From an uncultured Tateyamaria sp. (GTDB lineage: Bacteria; Pseudomonadota; Alphaproteobacteria; Rhodobacterales; Rhodobacteraceae), in assembly GCF_947497045.1 (NCBI RefSeq), contig NZ_CANMEU010000002.1, positions 558,001-622,000 on the forward strand: a stretch of DNA of 64,000 nucleotides, read 5' to 3'. Shown in pieces: positions 38,889 to 49,035 of the stretch. Every line of letters begins with the position of its first letter. Position 1 is the stretch's first letter. The notes beneath the pieces were generated by a model. The model was not told where the DNA came from. It ran no database searches and saw only the letters and a list, made by a program, of their open reading frames with translations. The translations under genes were made by a program, and so were the position numbers.

Positions 38889-39815
38889 TTACTGCCCCGG
38901 TTCACCTATGCGCATAATTTCCCATTCTAGCGTGATACCACTGGAATCGTAAACCTTTTTCCGCACCTCTTCGCCCAATCCTTCAAGATCGGCTGCGGTG
39001 GCACCTCCGGTATTGATCAGGAAGTTGGAATGTTTCTCGCTCATCTGCGCCCCCCCGCGCATGGCACCGCGCAGGCCCACGTCGTCAATGACCTTCCACG
39101 CCTTAAGGTCATGCACGTCATCCGCGCGGCCCGTCGATGAAAAGCCCGCCGGGTTGCGGAAGGTCGAACCTGCACTGCGATCCCTGGTGGGTTGGGTCGC
39201 GTCGCGCTTGGCCAGTTGATCCTCCATCCGCGCATGCAGCACCGCCGCCTCGGCCAAAGGCGCACGCAACGTGACCGAGGTCAGCACCGCACCCTCGGGC
39301 AGATCGGACTGGCGATAGCGGAAATTCATGTCATCGGGGCCAAGGCGGATCAGGCTGCCATCGCGCAGCACCGCCTCCGCCCCCCCGAATACGTCCGCGG
39401 TGTAGCTGCCATAGCAACCCGCATTCATCCGCACCGCCCCTCCAATCGAGCCGGGGATCGTGCGCAGAAAGGTCAGATCGGCACCCGCATCCGCCGCCCG
39501 GCGTGCCACATGCGCATCCAATGCGGCGGCCCCCGCGGTGACGGTCTCACCCTCGACGGTGATGCCGTTGAACCCGCGCCCAAGCCGGATCACGACAGCG
39601 CGCAAGCCCCCGTCGCGCACGATCAGATTGCTGCCAACCCCCATGGGAAAGACCGGCACCTCGGGCGGGAGTGCGGCCATGAACGCCTGCAAATCCGCGA
39701 CATCAGTGGGCTGGAACAGCCAGTCTGCCGGTCCGCCCACGCGCAACCATGTGAGGGTCGAGAGGTCCTTGTTCGGGGTCAGGGTGCCGCGCACCTGTGG
39801 CAGATCATAACGCAT
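38889..39815 (-). CDS. murB: UDP-N-acetylenolpyruvoylglucosamine reductase
   Basis: MurB reduces UDP-GlcNAc-enolpyruvate to UDP-MurNAc with NADPH and FAD. The 308-aa protein has [15 protein letters not shown] near residue 22, the FAD-binding [12 protein letters not shown] near residue 60, [18 protein letters not shown] near 118, the proton-donating Ser in AGSTFRNP near 220, and the final catalytic Glu in [11 protein letters not shown]. The ATG at 39815 (MRYDLPQV) gives the family length; the upstream in-frame extension is not conserved. It precedes ddl and follows a set of small membrane-protein genes. Confidence 0.96.
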   Translation of the reverse strand: MRYDLPQVRGTLTPNKDLSTLTWLRVGGPADWLFQPTDVADLQAFMAALPPEVPVFPMGVGSNLIVRDGGLRAVVIRLGRGFNGITVEGETVTAGAAALDAHVARRAADAGADLTFLRTIPGSIGGAVRMNAGCYGSYTADVFGGAEAVLRDGSLIRLGPDDMNFRYRQSDLPEGAVLTSVTLRAPLAEAAVLHARMEDQLAKRDATQPTRDRSAGSTFRNPAGFSSTGRADDVHDLKAWKVIDDVGLRGAMRGGAQMSEKHSNFLINTGGATAADLEGLGEEVRKKVYDSSGITLEWEIMRIGEPGQ

Positions 39816-39847
39816 GTGGCGACCCTTGGCCTGTTGCGCAGGCGCGG

Positions 39848-40117
39848 TCAAGTCGCCCGGGTACGGTCCCGCAGCAGCCATGCAAAGATCGCGCCACCCA
39901 CCAGCCCGGTCGCAGCCGTTGGCGCAATCAGATAGGACAGCAGAATAAAGCCGACCCCGTCACCGGGGTGGAGGCCCGCTGGCGCAAAGCTGGTATAGAG
40001 CGTCAGACTGATCAGCATCAGGAACCCCGCCAGCACCAGCAGCGGGCGGCCACGGCGCACCAGTATGAACGCAAGCACGCAGCCCACGGCAACAGATGTG
40101 ATCGCAAGCCCGGTCAT
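39848..40117 (-). CDS. Small membrane protein in mur cluster
   Basis: An 89-aa protein with three hydrophobic segments ([31 protein letters not shown] and a C-terminal pair of short helices). No enzyme motif was seen. The ATG at 40117 overlaps the 3' end of the preceding DUF2484 gene by four bases (40114-40117), so it belongs to the same translational unit. Its role in wall synthesis is unknown; homologues at this place are known mainly from Rhodobacterales, as far as I can recall. Confidence 0.7.
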   Translation of the reverse strand: MTGLAITSVAVGCVLAFILVRRGRPLLVLAGFLMLISLTLYTSFAPAGLHPGDGVGFILLSYLIAPTAATGLVGGAIFAWLLRDRTRAT

Positions 40118-40362
40118 CGCACGATCCGTCCCTTGATCCAGCGGCCCAGATAGATGACGGGCCAGCGCAGGATGCTCATCCCCGCCGCAAGCACCAGCAG
40201 CCCGGCCCACGGCCCGTGTTGCCATGTGACATAGCCCACAATCGGGATGCCGATGGCGATCAACCCATAGGCGTTTGTCCAGTGATTGTCCCGACTTGGG
40301 AACATCGCCATCACATTGGCGGCAAGGCCCCAGAGACAGGCAAGGATCAGGGATAGGCTCAT
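40114..40362 (-). CDS. DUF2484 family membrane protein, second copy
   Basis: An 82-aa protein with three hydrophobic segments. It shares with its upstream neighbour the layout of a short N-terminal helix ending in AMFPSRD, a central helix pair, and a basic C-terminus after SILRWPVIYLGRW. This pattern is typical of DUF2484, small membrane proteins of unknown function in Rhodobacterales. It overlaps both neighbours by four bases (ATGA). Confidence 0.8.
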   Translation of the reverse strand: MSLSLILACLWGLAANVMAMFPSRDNHWTNAYGLIAIGIPIVGYVTWQHGPWAGLLVLAAGMSILRWPVIYLGRWIKGRIVR

Positions 40363-40622
40363 GGGCGCAGCTCCGGCGGAAGTTGGGGGTTTTGACCACG
40401 GGCCTTGGCCCAGAAATAGCGCAACGGATTGCGGAACATCGACACGAATGCGGCCAGCGCCAGCGCGCCCGCCCACCATGCAACACTGATCCCGATCCAG
40501 AGGATCAGGACAGGGGCGGCAATCAACAGGGTGATGCCGGGGATATATTGGCGACGCATGGGCAGCATTGCGACCAAAGTGGCAGCAAAGACCCATCCGA
40601 TACAGGCGAACGCAAGGATCAT
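40359..40622 (-). CDS. DUF2484 family membrane protein, first copy
   Basis: An 87-aa protein that starts with [20 protein letters not shown], followed by PMRRQYIPG and two further hydrophobic stretches, then [11 protein letters not shown] and a basic tail. The spacing of the AML-P and RNPL/RWPV elements matches the downstream DUF2484 gene, so the two look like diverged duplicates. It starts inside the last codons of murC (ATGA overlap 40619-40622). Confidence 0.8.
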   Translation of the reverse strand: MILAFACIGWVFAATLVAMLPMRRQYIPGITLLIAAPVLILWIGISVAWWAGALALAAFVSMFRNPLRYFWAKARGQNPQLPPELRP

Positions 40623-42025
40623 GCGGCCCCTTTCTGCAAGCGGCCCGGCAAGGCATTGGCCCAGGCCGAGATCGTTCCAGCCCCAAGGCAGACCACCATG
40701 TCACCGGGACGTGCCTGTTCGCGCACCAACCGTTCCAGATCGTCCTCGCCCATCACGGCGCGCGCATGGCGGTGACCATGGCGGATCAGGCCCGCAACCA
40801 GATCATCGCGCGATGCACCCTCAATCGGGTCCTCGCCAGCCGAGAAGATGTCGGTAATCCCGACCACGTCGGCATCGTTGAAACAGGCACAGAACTCATC
40901 GAAATGATGGTGCAGCCGGGTGAAGCGGTGCGGCTGATGCACCGCGATCACGCGACCTGTCGTGGCTTGGCGGGCAGCTTTGAGCACGGCGGCAATCTCC
41001 ACCGGGTGGTGACCATAATCATCAATGATCGTGACCCCCTCAATCTCGCCCACGCGGGTAAAGCGGCGGTTAACGCCGCCGAAATTGGCCAGCGCGGTGC
41101 GGATTTCCTCGCCCTTCATGCCCAGATGGCGGGCAACGGCAACGGCCGACAGCGCGTTCGAGACGTTGTGATCGCCCGGCATCGGCAGGGTGCAGCCTTC
41201 GATCACCATATCCTCGCCCTGAAGCGCGACATCGAAATGCGCCACGCCCGCCTTGTAAGTCAGATTGATTGCGCGCACGTCCGCCTGGGCGTTGAAGCCA
41301 TAGGTGATGACACGCCGGTCGGTGATCTTGCCCACCAGCGCCTGCACTTCGGGGTGATCGGTGCAGCACACGGCGACGCCGTAAAACGGGATATTCGAGG
41401 TGAAATCAAGAAAGCCCTGCCGCAGGTTCTCGATGGTGCCCCAGTGTTCCATATGCTCGGGGTCGATGTTGGTCACGATGGCGATGGTGGCGGGCAGGCG
41501 GTTGAAGGTGCCGTCGCTCTCGTCGGCCTCGACGACCATCCACTCGCCCTCGCCCTTGCGCGCGTTGGAACCATAGGCGTGGATGATGCCGCCGTTGACG
41601 ACCGTGGGGTCAAAATTGCCCTCGTCCAGCAATGCGGCGACCATGGTGGTCGTGGTCGTCTTGCCGTGGGTTCCGGCCACCGCGATGTTCGATTTCAGGC
41701 GCATCAGTTCGGCCAGCATTTCGGCACGGCGCACAATGGGCAGACCCAACGCGCGGGCCGCATCCAGTTCCGCGTTGCCCGGTTTGATAGCGGATGAGAT
41801 GACGACCACAGCCGCCTCTTCGACGTTCCTGGCCGTCTGGCCGACAAAGATATGCGCGCCCAGTTCAGCCAGCCGGTCGGTGATGGGCGAGCGTTTGAGG
41901 TCAGAACCCTGCACGCGGTAGCCGTGGTTCAGCAGCACCTCGGCAATGCCTGACATGCCAATACCGCCGATGCCGACGAAATGGATGGGGCCCACGTCTC
42001 CGGGCAGTTTGGTGGCAGCATTCAT
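40619..42025 (-). CDS. murC: UDP-N-acetylmuramate--L-alanine ligase
   Basis: MurC adds L-Ala to UDP-MurNAc, the first peptide-stem step. The 468-aa Mur ligase has an N-terminal Rossmann domain ([17 protein letters not shown] near residue 15), the ATP-binding [11 protein letters not shown] near residue 118, the DESDGTFNR motif, and the C-terminal domain with [12 protein letters not shown] near residue 338. Its start overlaps the murG stop by four bases and its stop overlaps the first DUF2484 gene by four bases. Confidence 0.98.
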   Translation of the reverse strand: MNAATKLPGDVGPIHFVGIGGIGMSGIAEVLLNHGYRVQGSDLKRSPITDRLAELGAHIFVGQTARNVEEAAVVVISSAIKPGNAELDAARALGLPIVRRAEMLAELMRLKSNIAVAGTHGKTTTTTMVAALLDEGNFDPTVVNGGIIHAYGSNARKGEGEWMVVEADESDGTFNRLPATIAIVTNIDPEHMEHWGTIENLRQGFLDFTSNIPFYGVAVCCTDHPEVQALVGKITDRRVITYGFNAQADVRAINLTYKAGVAHFDVALQGEDMVIEGCTLPMPGDHNVSNALSAVAVARHLGMKGEEIRTALANFGGVNRRFTRVGEIEGVTIIDDYGHHPVEIAAVLKAARQATTGRVIAVHQPHRFTRLHHHFDEFCACFNDADVVGITDIFSAGEDPIEGASRDDLVAGLIRHGHRHARAVMGEDDLERLVREQARPGDMVVCLGAGTISAWANALPGRLQKGAA

Positions 42026-43119
42026 GTCTGGCCCTTCTCGGCTAGGATTTCGACCATGGCGGCCAGTGTTTCGGTGGCGTCGGGTTTGGCGACGCTTTGT
42101 GCGGCGCGCGACATCTGCAATGCGCCGTCGGGGTTGTCGAGGACGGTTGCAATCTGTGCCGCAACGGCATCCACGCTGAGCTGACTTTCGGGGATCAGGA
42201 TGGCGGCGCCCGCATCGACAAGGCTGCGCGCATTCAAGGTCTGATGATCACCTGTGGCCACGGCATAGGGGATGAGGATCGACGGACGCCCAATGATCGA
42301 GATATCCGCGACCGAAGATGCCCCCGCGCGGCTGATCACCAGTTGCGCCTCGGACATGCGGCGCGGCACGTCCTTGAAAAAGGGCTGCACATCTGCGGCA
42401 ATCCCATGTTCGTCGTAAAAGGCGCGCACGCGGTCTTCATCCTCACCGCGCGCCTGATGGCTGACACGGATATTTTTGAGCCGATCCACCGGCAGGCTCG
42501 CAATCGCGGGCGGGATCACATCCGACAGGATGCGAGCCCCTTGGGAGCCGCCGATCACCAGCACCTCCATCGGGTAATCACCGGGCGCGATATACCCAGA
42601 CCCTGCCCGTTCCAGCACCGCGCCGCGCACAGGATTGCCCACATGGATGCCCTCGACACCTTCCGGCAATTCGGTCGGCCATGTCCCGCAGGCCACCGCA
42701 TCCACGCGGGACGCAAAGACCTGGTTGACCCGGCCAAGGACGCCGTTTTGTTCATGGATCATGCGCGGCAGGCGCAGCAGGGTGGCCGCCGCCATCGCCG
42801 GGATCGTTGGATAGCCGCCAAAGCCGACCACAGCCGCAGGCTTGTCCCGCATCATCTTGAACACCGCGCTGACCACCCCCGCCCCGATCCGAAACGGGGT
42901 CGCGGCCTTGGCCGGCAAACCGCCGCGCGCAAAGGTGCTGGAGGATATCTGTTCGATCTCGGTCGTGTGGGGGAAGCCACCGGTATAGCGCGCGCCGCGC
43001 GCATCCGTGCTCAGCTTGACCCGCCAGCCACGCGCCAGCATCGCTTCGGCCAAGGCTTGGGCCGGGAACATGTGCCCGCCCGTGCCGCCCGCCGCGATGA
43101 GGAGCAAGGGCTGGCTCAT
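42022..43119 (-). CDS. murG: UDP-GlcNAc--lipid I GlcNAc transferase
   Basis: MurG makes lipid II by adding GlcNAc to lipid I on the inner face of the membrane. The 365-aa GT-B glycosyltransferase has the glycine loop [15 protein letters not shown] at residues 6-20, [11 protein letters not shown] near residue 97, the second glycine loop IGGSQGARI near residue 185, and the [12 protein letters not shown] donor-site segment near 265. The ATG at 43119 is the functional start; the longer frame upstream lies within ftsW. It overlaps ftsW and murC by four bases each. Confidence 0.97.
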   Translation of the reverse strand: MSQPLLLIAAGGTGGHMFPAQALAEAMLARGWRVKLSTDARGARYTGGFPHTTEIEQISSSTFARGGLPAKAATPFRIGAGVVSAVFKMMRDKPAAVVGFGGYPTIPAMAAATLLRLPRMIHEQNGVLGRVNQVFASRVDAVACGTWPTELPEGVEGIHVGNPVRGAVLERAGSGYIAPGDYPMEVLVIGGSQGARILSDVIPPAIASLPVDRLKNIRVSHQARGEDEDRVRAFYDEHGIAADVQPFFKDVPRRMSEAQLVISRAGASSVADISIIGRPSILIPYAVATGDHQTLNARSLVDAGAAILIPESQLSVDAVAAQIATVLDNPDGALQMSRAAQSVAKPDATETLAAMVEILAEKGQT

Positions 43120-44279
43120 CTGCGCCGCCCCAGAAGGTCCGAAATCTCGCCCTGTGGGCGGGTACGGGTGAAGGCGAGCAGCATGCCCACCGCGATGCCC
43201 GAGGCGATCACCGAACTGCCCCCGTAGGACACGAAGGGCAAGGTCATGCCCTTGGCGGGCAACAGGCGCACAGCCACACCCATGTTGATCATGGCCTGCA
43301 CCCCGAACATGCAGGCCAGCCCCGTGCCCGCAAGGCGAATGAACGGATCCCGCTCGCGCACAAGGCGCAAGAGCGAACGCACGACGATGCCAGTATAAAG
43401 CGCGATGATACACAAAACGAGGATCAGCCCGTATTCTTCCGCCGCCACGGCAATGATGAAATCCGTATGCGCATCGGGCAGCGACCATTTCACTTGCCCC
43501 TCGCCCACGCCCACACCAAACAACCCACCTTCCTGGATGGCGTTGGTGGCATAGCCAAGCTGTGTGCGCGGATCGACATCCGGGCTCAGAAAGCCGTCAA
43601 TGCGGCGCGCAAAGTGCTCGGAATTGGAATAGGCGATGGTGCCCGCAAACACGACCATGCCGGCCATGCCGACAAGCAGGACCATGGGCGCGCCCGCCAC
43701 GAAATACATCACACCCCAACCAAACAGGACAAGACAGGCCTGACCAAAATCGGGTTGCAGGGCGAGCATCAGAACGATGGAAATACACAGCGCGAACGAC
43801 CAAACCTTGCCCGGCGGGCCGTTGATGTCCTGACTTGCGGCCATCATCCAGGCGGCGGCCACGACAAAGCCGGGCTTGAGGAACTCTGAGGGTTGGATTG
43901 AGGCAAAGCCAAGCGAATACCACCGCATCGCACCCTTGCCAAAGTCGGTGCCAAAGAAGGGCAGCAACGCCAGTGCGACAAAGGCGACCACAAAACCAAG
44001 CACCGCCAGGCGACGCACCAGCACAGGCGTCATCATCGACGTCAGGATCATCGCAATCAGCGCACCCACCCCGAACACCGCCTGTCGGATCACATAATGA
44101 AAGGGGGGAAAGCCGTTCTTTTCGGCCAGTGGCACCGAGGCCGCAAGCCCAAGCAACAGCCCGATCGCAAACAGGATCAGCACGCAGCTGAGCGACCATT
44201 TGTCGATGGTGCGCCACCATTTTGGAAGAATGGGTTCGCCGTCCCGGATAGGAACCGCGCCATAGACCATTTCTGTCAT
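43116..44279 (-). CDS. ftsW: SEDS-family peptidoglycan glycosyltransferase FtsW
   Basis: FtsW polymerises lipid II at the division site with FtsI. The 387-aa protein has about ten membrane helices. Family marks include [19 protein letters not shown] near residue 118, the PDFGQACLV motif near 178, the conserved polar loop with [16 protein letters not shown] near 275, and [20 protein letters not shown] near 338. The ATG at 44279 (MTEMVYG) gives a normal length; an upstream in-frame extension is not FtsW-like. A 122-base gap separates it from the peroxiredoxin gene. Confidence 0.97.
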   Translation of the reverse strand: MTEMVYGAVPIRDGEPILPKWWRTIDKWSLSCVLILFAIGLLLGLAASVPLAEKNGFPPFHYVIRQAVFGVGALIAMILTSMMTPVLVRRLAVLGFVVAFVALALLPFFGTDFGKGAMRWYSLGFASIQPSEFLKPGFVVAAAWMMAASQDINGPPGKVWSFALCISIVLMLALQPDFGQACLVLFGWGVMYFVAGAPMVLLVGMAGMVVFAGTIAYSNSEHFARRIDGFLSPDVDPRTQLGYATNAIQEGGLFGVGVGEGQVKWSLPDAHTDFIIAVAAEEYGLILVLCIIALYTGIVVRSLLRLVRERDPFIRLAGTGLACMFGVQAMINMGVAVRLLPAKGMTLPFVSYGGSSVIASGIAVGMLLAFTRTRPQGEISDLLGRRR

Positions 44280-44401
44280 GATCTGCCGCCTCACTGCTGT
44301 CACTGCCTCTGGCCCTCGGTGTATCCCCGAAGTGCCGTCGCGCAAGCATAGCGGCAAAATGTGGCGCGGGCTAGCCCTTGTTCGGCTGGCCCGCACGGTG
44401 G

Positions 44402-44929
44402 TTAGGCGGCTTTATGCGTGCCGCGAATGGGGTAGTCATTTTCGCGGACGAACCTGATGCCATTCAGCGTCCCCTCAAGCCCCGGGCGCAGGAAGGGGGC
44501 GTTCGACACATCCACCATCTGGATGACGCCATCAGCGTTGATCACGAACAGCCCCGGCTCGGCAAAGGGGCGGTCGGTTTCCTGCGGGCCGCGCGGATCC
44601 GACACATACAGGCCAAGAGCATCCATCTGCTTGAGTGTCAGGCCGTAACCCACTGGCATTGTGAGGCTTTGCTCATCCGCCATGGTCTGGGCCTTGTCCT
44701 TGGGATCGCCCGACACGACAACCACATCAACGCCAAGGTCGTGGAATTTGGTCTGCATCCCTTCCAATTCCGCGAGGTAGCGTTTGCACAGCGGACAATG
44801 CAGGCCGCGATACACAATCACCAACTGCCAGTCGTGCCCGCCCTGCGGGTCGCCCAATGTCGTGGTGTCCCCGGCAAGGGTGTGAACTTCGGTCCTGGGA
44901 AAGACGCTGCCTGCGGCCAATGCGGTCAT
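44402..44929 (-). CDS. Peroxiredoxin-like protein (AhpC/TSA family)
   Basis: A 175-aa thioredoxin-fold protein. The peroxidatic site reads YRGLHCPLCKRYL near residue 40, with a CxxC instead of the Thr-x-x-Cys of typical peroxiredoxins; this is the 'peroxiredoxin-like' or redoxin subgroup. The SGDPKDKAQTMADE stretch near residue 82 is common to the family. It probably reduces peroxides or disulfides in the cytoplasm; its partner is unknown. AAGGAA nine bases upstream supports the start at 44929. It is divergent from the flavoprotein gene at 45036, and together they interrupt the dcw cluster between murD and ftsW. Confidence 0.88.
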   Translation of the reverse strand: MTALAAGSVFPRTEVHTLAGDTTTLGDPQGGHDWQLVIVYRGLHCPLCKRYLAELEGMQTKFHDLGVDVVVVSGDPKDKAQTMADEQSLTMPVGYGLTLKQMDALGLYVSDPRGPQETDRPFAEPGLFVINADGVIQMVDVSNAPFLRPGLEGTLNGIRFVRENDYPIRGTHKAA

Positions 44930-45035
44930 CTCGAATTCCTTTCGGGTTTTTTGCTGCTTCAGGACGTAAGCCTGCGCCGCCGCGCCGCAACCCCTGCGCC
45001 TTGACCCTTTCTGTGCAATCCTGCACGCACGGGTC

Positions 45036-46211
45036 ATGGACTACGATACACTTGTCATCGGGGCTGGCGCGGCTGGCATGATGTGCGCCGCCCACGCTGG
45101 CGGGCGTGTACTGGTCGTGGACCACGCCAAAGCGGCCGGAGAAAAGATCCGCATTTCAGGCGGTGGGCGGTGCAATTTCACCAACATGTATTGTGAACCT
45201 GCGGCGTTCCTGTCGCAAAACCCGCATTTCGCAAAATCCGCATTGGCGCGCTACACGCAGTGGGATTTTGTTGCGCTTGTGGATGCCCACGGGATCGCGT
45301 GGCATGAAAAGACGCTCGGGCAGTTATTCTGCGATGTATCGGCCAAAGAGATCATCGCCATGCTACACGGGCTGATGCGAGGCGCGGGTGCGGAGCTGCG
45401 CTTGCGCACCTCTGTCAGCGATCTTGCAAAGACGGCGGACGGGTTCACCGCCACCGTGACGCAGGACGATAAGGCAAAGCCAATCACCGCTCGCAATGTG
45501 GTGGTCGCCACGGGCGGGAAATCCATCCCCAAAATGGGCGCAAGCAGTTTTGCCTATGACATCGCGCGCCAGTTTGGGCATGCACTGACCCCGCTTGAAC
45601 CCGCATTGGTGCCCTTCACCTTCGCTGATCGCCGGTTCGCTGACATTTCGGGTGTCGCCTGCCCGGCCCGAGTGACAGCCAATGGCCCCGCCTTTGACGA
45701 GGCAGTGCTGTTCACCCATCGCGGCCTGTCCGGCCCTGCGATCCTGCAAGCGTCGAGTTATTGGGATGCAGGCCAGTCGATCCGCCTGCATCTGGTGCCC
45801 GAGGCGGACCTTGGGTCCGCCTTACGCGACAAGCGGCGCACGGAAGGGAAAAAGGCACTGACCACCGAATTGGCGCGGCATTTGCCGACCCGGCTCGTCG
45901 ATCACCTGAGCACACAGATGGACCTGTCGGGGCGCTTGGGCGATGTCTCGGATGCACGGATTGACGCGCTGGTGCATGATCTGTCCCATTGGGCGCTCAC
46001 GCCTGACGGCACCGAAGGGTATCGCACCGCTGAAGTCACACGCGGCGGTGTGGACACGGACGGGCTGAGTTCCAAGACGATGGAGTCCAGGACCACACCG
46101 GGCCTCTATTTCATTGGCGAGGCGGTGGATGTGACGGGCTGGCTCGGCGGGTACAACTTCCAATGGGCCTGGTCCTCGGCCATGGCCTGTGCGAGCGCGC
46201 TTGAGGACTGA
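45036..46211 (+). CDS. FAD-dependent oxidoreductase, HI0933/YhiN family
   Basis: A 391-aa flavoprotein of the HI0933/YhiN group. It has the N-terminal dinucleotide motif VIGAGAAGMMCA at residues 7-18, the family signature SGGGRCNFTN near residue 41, VVATGGKSIPKMGASSFAYD near residue 151 and the C-terminal FAD site FIGEAVDVTGWLGGYNFQWA near 360. Family members are called NAD(P)/FAD-dependent oxidoreductases, but the substrate is unknown. It is the only plus-strand gene within the dcw cluster and converges on murD. The 241 bases between its stop and murD show no gene. Confidence 0.92.
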   Translation: MDYDTLVIGAGAAGMMCAAHAGGRVLVVDHAKAAGEKIRISGGGRCNFTNMYCEPAAFLSQNPHFAKSALARYTQWDFVALVDAHGIAWHEKTLGQLFCDVSAKEIIAMLHGLMRGAGAELRLRTSVSDLAKTADGFTATVTQDDKAKPITARNVVVATGGKSIPKMGASSFAYDIARQFGHALTPLEPALVPFTFADRRFADISGVACPARVTANGPAFDEAVLFTHRGLSGPAILQASSYWDAGQSIRLHLVPEADLGSALRDKRRTEGKKALTTELARHLPTRLVDHLSTQMDLSGRLGDVSDARIDALVHDLSHWALTPDGTEGYRTAEVTRGGVDTDGLSSKTMESRTTPGLYFIGEAVDVTGWLGGYNFQWAWSSAMACASALED

Positions 46212-46452
46212 TCTCTGTCTCGGAGCCGCCGTTGCCTGCACCCGAACGGTCAGATGAAGGCGCGCGCATCAAGGCAAATCGCCGAGGGCCCCCGGAACGG
46301 GGAGACGGCTATTTTCCTTGAGGGGCGGGACGTCATCTGGCAGGCACGGGATCAGGCAAGGGTGGATGCGAGACAGATTTCTGTCTTGGTGAGCCAGCAG
46401 CTGACTATCCCAGATCAAGAATGTCGTGTGCGCGTCAGCGCGCTCCGCTGGA

Positions 46453-47850
46453 TCAGAGGCGGCTGGTGACTTCAGCCACGAAATCCTCGCCCCGTCGCTC
46501 GAAGCTGTCATATTGATCAAAGCTCGCCGCCGCAGGGGCCAGCAGCACCACGTCGCCGGGTTCCGCATCCGCCATGGCGGCCTCGACGGCCGCCTTCATC
46601 GTACCACACACTTGCGCTTCGACATCCAGTTGCATGGCGAACTGCGCCGCCTCGCGTCCGATCACATAGGCCTTGCGCACCGACCCTGCCGCCGCCTCAG
46701 CCAGCCCGCCAAGCCCGCCCTCTTTCTGCAACCCGCCGCAAATCCAGCGCACATTCTGAAAGGCGGCCAGCGCCTTGGCCGCGCTGTCCATGTTCGTGGC
46801 CTTGCTGTCATTGACATAGCGCACGCCGTCCGCCTCGGCGATCAGCTGGCTGCGATGTGGCAACCCGGCAAAGGTGCGGAACGCGCCCTCGATCACCTTC
46901 GGGGCCACGCCCACCGCGCGCGCCGCCGCATAGGCCGCGCACGCGTTCTGGTGGTTGTGCGCACCCGGCAATCCGGGGACCTCGCGCAGATCAATCGAAG
47001 CCACCTGCCGCCCTTTGCGGGTTTCCGACAGAAACCCCTTGCGCGCAAAAACCTGCCAGCCGGGGCCGTTCAGCTTGGCCTCGACCGAAACGCGGATCAC
47101 CCGATCATCGCCGCACCCTTCGCTCAGTTGGTTGGCGAGATAGCGCCCTTCGGCCTCGTCCACGCCAATCACGGCGCGGTCGGGTCCACCTTCGGAAAAA
47201 AGGCGGCGCTTGGCTGCGAAATACCCCCCCATGCCTGCATGTCGGTCCAGATGATCCGGGCTGAGGTTGGTGAAGACCGCCACATCCGGCGTCAGCGCAC
47301 GGGCCAGATCGGTCTGATAGCTCGACAGCTCCAGCACGATAATTTCACCGTCATGGGGCGTATCCAGATCAAGCACCCCACGCCCGATATTGCCAGCCAG
47401 TTGGCTGGGCCGGCCCGCGACCTCCATGATGTGATGGAGCAACGCGGACGTAGTGGATTTGCCGTTCGATCCGGTGACCGCGATCACGCGCGGGGGCGTG
47501 TCGAGCGCGCTCGATTCCGGGGTGGCAAAGGATTGAAAGAACAGCCCGATGTCGTTGTCGACCGGGACACCGGCGGCGAGGGCCGCAGCCACCACCTGGT
47601 TGGGTGTGGGGTAAAGGTGCGGGATGCCGGGGCTGACGATCAGCCGGGCGATGTCATCGAAGGCGTTTTGTTTTTTGAGGTCGGTGCAGGCGAACCCTTC
47701 GGCTTCCGCCACCGCCCGCGCGTCCGGATTGTCATCCCAGCAAATGGGCTGCGCCCCGCCTGCGGCGAGCGCGCGTGCCGCCGACAGCCCTGAGCGCCCG
47801 AGCCCCAATACGGCGACGCGTGCGCCTGTGAGGCCTCGCACCGGGATCAT
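46453..47850 (-). CDS. murD: UDP-N-acetylmuramoyl-L-alanine--D-glutamate ligase
   Basis: MurD adds D-Glu to UDP-MurNAc-L-Ala. The 465-aa Mur ligase has an N-terminal Rossmann-like domain ([17 protein letters not shown]), the ATP-binding [13 protein letters not shown] near residue 124, the [10 protein letters not shown] motif near residue 194 and the C-terminal [15 protein letters not shown] near 325. The start at 47850 is set by homology; the longer frame reads through the intergenic repeat and is not conserved. A dispersed repeat lies in the 91-base gap between the mraY stop and this start. The downstream neighbour on the other strand is the YhiN-type gene. Confidence 0.97.
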   Translation of the reverse strand: MIPVRGLTGARVAVLGLGRSGLSAARALAAGGAQPICWDDNPDARAVAEAEGFACTDLKKQNAFDDIARLIVSPGIPHLYPTPNQVVAAALAAGVPVDNDIGLFFQSFATPESSALDTPPRVIAVTGSNGKSTTSALLHHIMEVAGRPSQLAGNIGRGVLDLDTPHDGEIIVLELSSYQTDLARALTPDVAVFTNLSPDHLDRHAGMGGYFAAKRRLFSEGGPDRAVIGVDEAEGRYLANQLSEGCGDDRVIRVSVEAKLNGPGWQVFARKGFLSETRKGRQVASIDLREVPGLPGAHNHQNACAAYAAARAVGVAPKVIEGAFRTFAGLPHRSQLIAEADGVRYVNDSKATNMDSAAKALAAFQNVRWICGGLQKEGGLGGLAEAAAGSVRKAYVIGREAAQFAMQLDVEAQVCGTMKAAVEAAMADAEPGDVVLLAPAAASFDQYDSFERRGEDFVAEVTSRL

Positions 47851-47879
47851 AAGGGCGCGCCTTTGGTCCGGGTGGAAAC

Positions 47880-47929
47880 GAGGGGCCAGCCCCTCGCGCT
47901 CCCCGCGGTATTTTTGGTCAAAAGAAGGG
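47880..47929. repeat. Dispersed intergenic repeat, copy B
   Basis: The 29 bases 47901-47929 are the exact reverse complement of 12307-12335. Next to them are hairpin arms GAGGGGC / GCCCCTC (47880-47886 and 47889-47895) with a 2-base loop, the counterpart of the hairpin at 12353-12368. Read on the minus strand the element lies directly after the mraY stop, the same arrangement as copy A after pepN. Here it splits mraY and murD within what should be one operon. Confidence 0.7.
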
Positions 47930-47941
47930 GCGAGGCGCGCA

Positions 47942-49024
47942 TTACCGCACCTTGAGTGTGGCAAGGCCGATCATGGCGAGGATAAGTGCGATGATCCAGA
48001 ACCGGATCACGATCTGCGGCTCGGCCCAGCCCTTTTTTTCGTAGTGATGGTGGATCGGAGCCATGAGGAAGGCGCGCTTTCCGGTCCGTTTGAAATAGAT
48101 CACCTGGATCATCACGCTGAGCGCTTCGGCCACGAATACGCCACCAACGATGGCGAATACGATTTCATGTTTGGCGGCCACTGCGATTGCGCCAAGCGCG
48201 CCCCCAAGGGCCAGTGAGCCTGTATCCCCCATGAACACAGCCGCCGGAGGGGCGTTGTACCACAGGAACCCGAGCCCCCCACCGATGATCCCCATCGTGA
48301 ACACCAGCAACTCGCCTGTGCCGGGCACATAGTGCAGCCCAAGGTCTTCGGTAAAGTCCACACGCCCCACCACATAGGCGATCACCCCAAGCGTGCCCGC
48401 CGCGATCATCACCGGCATGATCGCCAATCCATCCAGCCCGTCCGTCAGGTTCACCGCATTGGCCGAGCCCACGATCACGATGATCGAGAAGGGGATGAAC
48501 ATGAGGCCGAGATTGATCAGCACATCCTTGAACACCGGTACGGCCAATTGGCTTTGCAGCCCATCAGGGTGCGCCAGAGTGGAGAGGTAGGCCGCAATCG
48601 CCGCAATCAGAAAGCCCAGAAGCAGACGCACCCGGCCAGACACGCCCGCCGTCGTCTGTTTGGACACTTTGGCATAATCATCCGCAAATCCGATGAGGGC
48701 GAAAGACAGCGTGACCCCCAGAACGATCCACACAAATGGATTGTCCAGCCGCGCCCAAAGCAAGGTGGATGTGACCAGCGCGCCCACGATCAGCAGCCCG
48801 CCCATGGTCGGCGTGCCGGCCTTGGCAAAGTGCCCCTCGGGGCCATCATCGCGGATCGGCTGGCCTTTGCCCTGACGCCGACGCAGCACGTTGATCAGGG
48901 GTCGCCCAAAGATGAACCCGAACAAAAGTGCCGTCAGAAACGCGCCCCCGGCGCGGAACGTGATATAGCGGAACAGGTTGAAAAAATCCCCGCCATCGGA
49001 AAGTGCCGTCAACCAATAGAGCAT
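47942..49024 (-). CDS. mraY: Phospho-N-acetylmuramoyl-pentapeptide transferase
   Basis: MraY transfers phospho-MurNAc-pentapeptide to undecaprenyl phosphate, making lipid I. The 360-aa protein has about ten membrane helices. Active-site marks are TPTMGGLL near residue 75, the DDYAKVSKQ aspartates near residue 118, [13 protein letters not shown] near 192, [12 protein letters not shown] near 265 and the histidine-rich [12 protein letters not shown] loop near 325. It is 11 bases after murF on the minus strand. Confidence 0.98.
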   Translation of the reverse strand: MLYWLTALSDGGDFFNLFRYITFRAGGAFLTALLFGFIFGRPLINVLRRRQGKGQPIRDDGPEGHFAKAGTPTMGGLLIVGALVTSTLLWARLDNPFVWIVLGVTLSFALIGFADDYAKVSKQTTAGVSGRVRLLLGFLIAAIAAYLSTLAHPDGLQSQLAVPVFKDVLINLGLMFIPFSIIVIVGSANAVNLTDGLDGLAIMPVMIAAGTLGVIAYVVGRVDFTEDLGLHYVPGTGELLVFTMGIIGGGLGFLWYNAPPAAVFMGDTGSLALGGALGAIAVAAKHEIVFAIVGGVFVAEALSVMIQVIYFKRTGKRAFLMAPIHHHYEKKGWAEPQIVIRFWIIALILAMIGLATLKVR

Positions 49025-49035
49025 TGCTGCTGTCC

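Noticed and set aside
46254-46469. 71-codon plus-strand frame between the YhiN-type gene and murD
   Set aside because: No ribosome binding site or family motif; overlaps the murD 3' end and has poor codon pattern.
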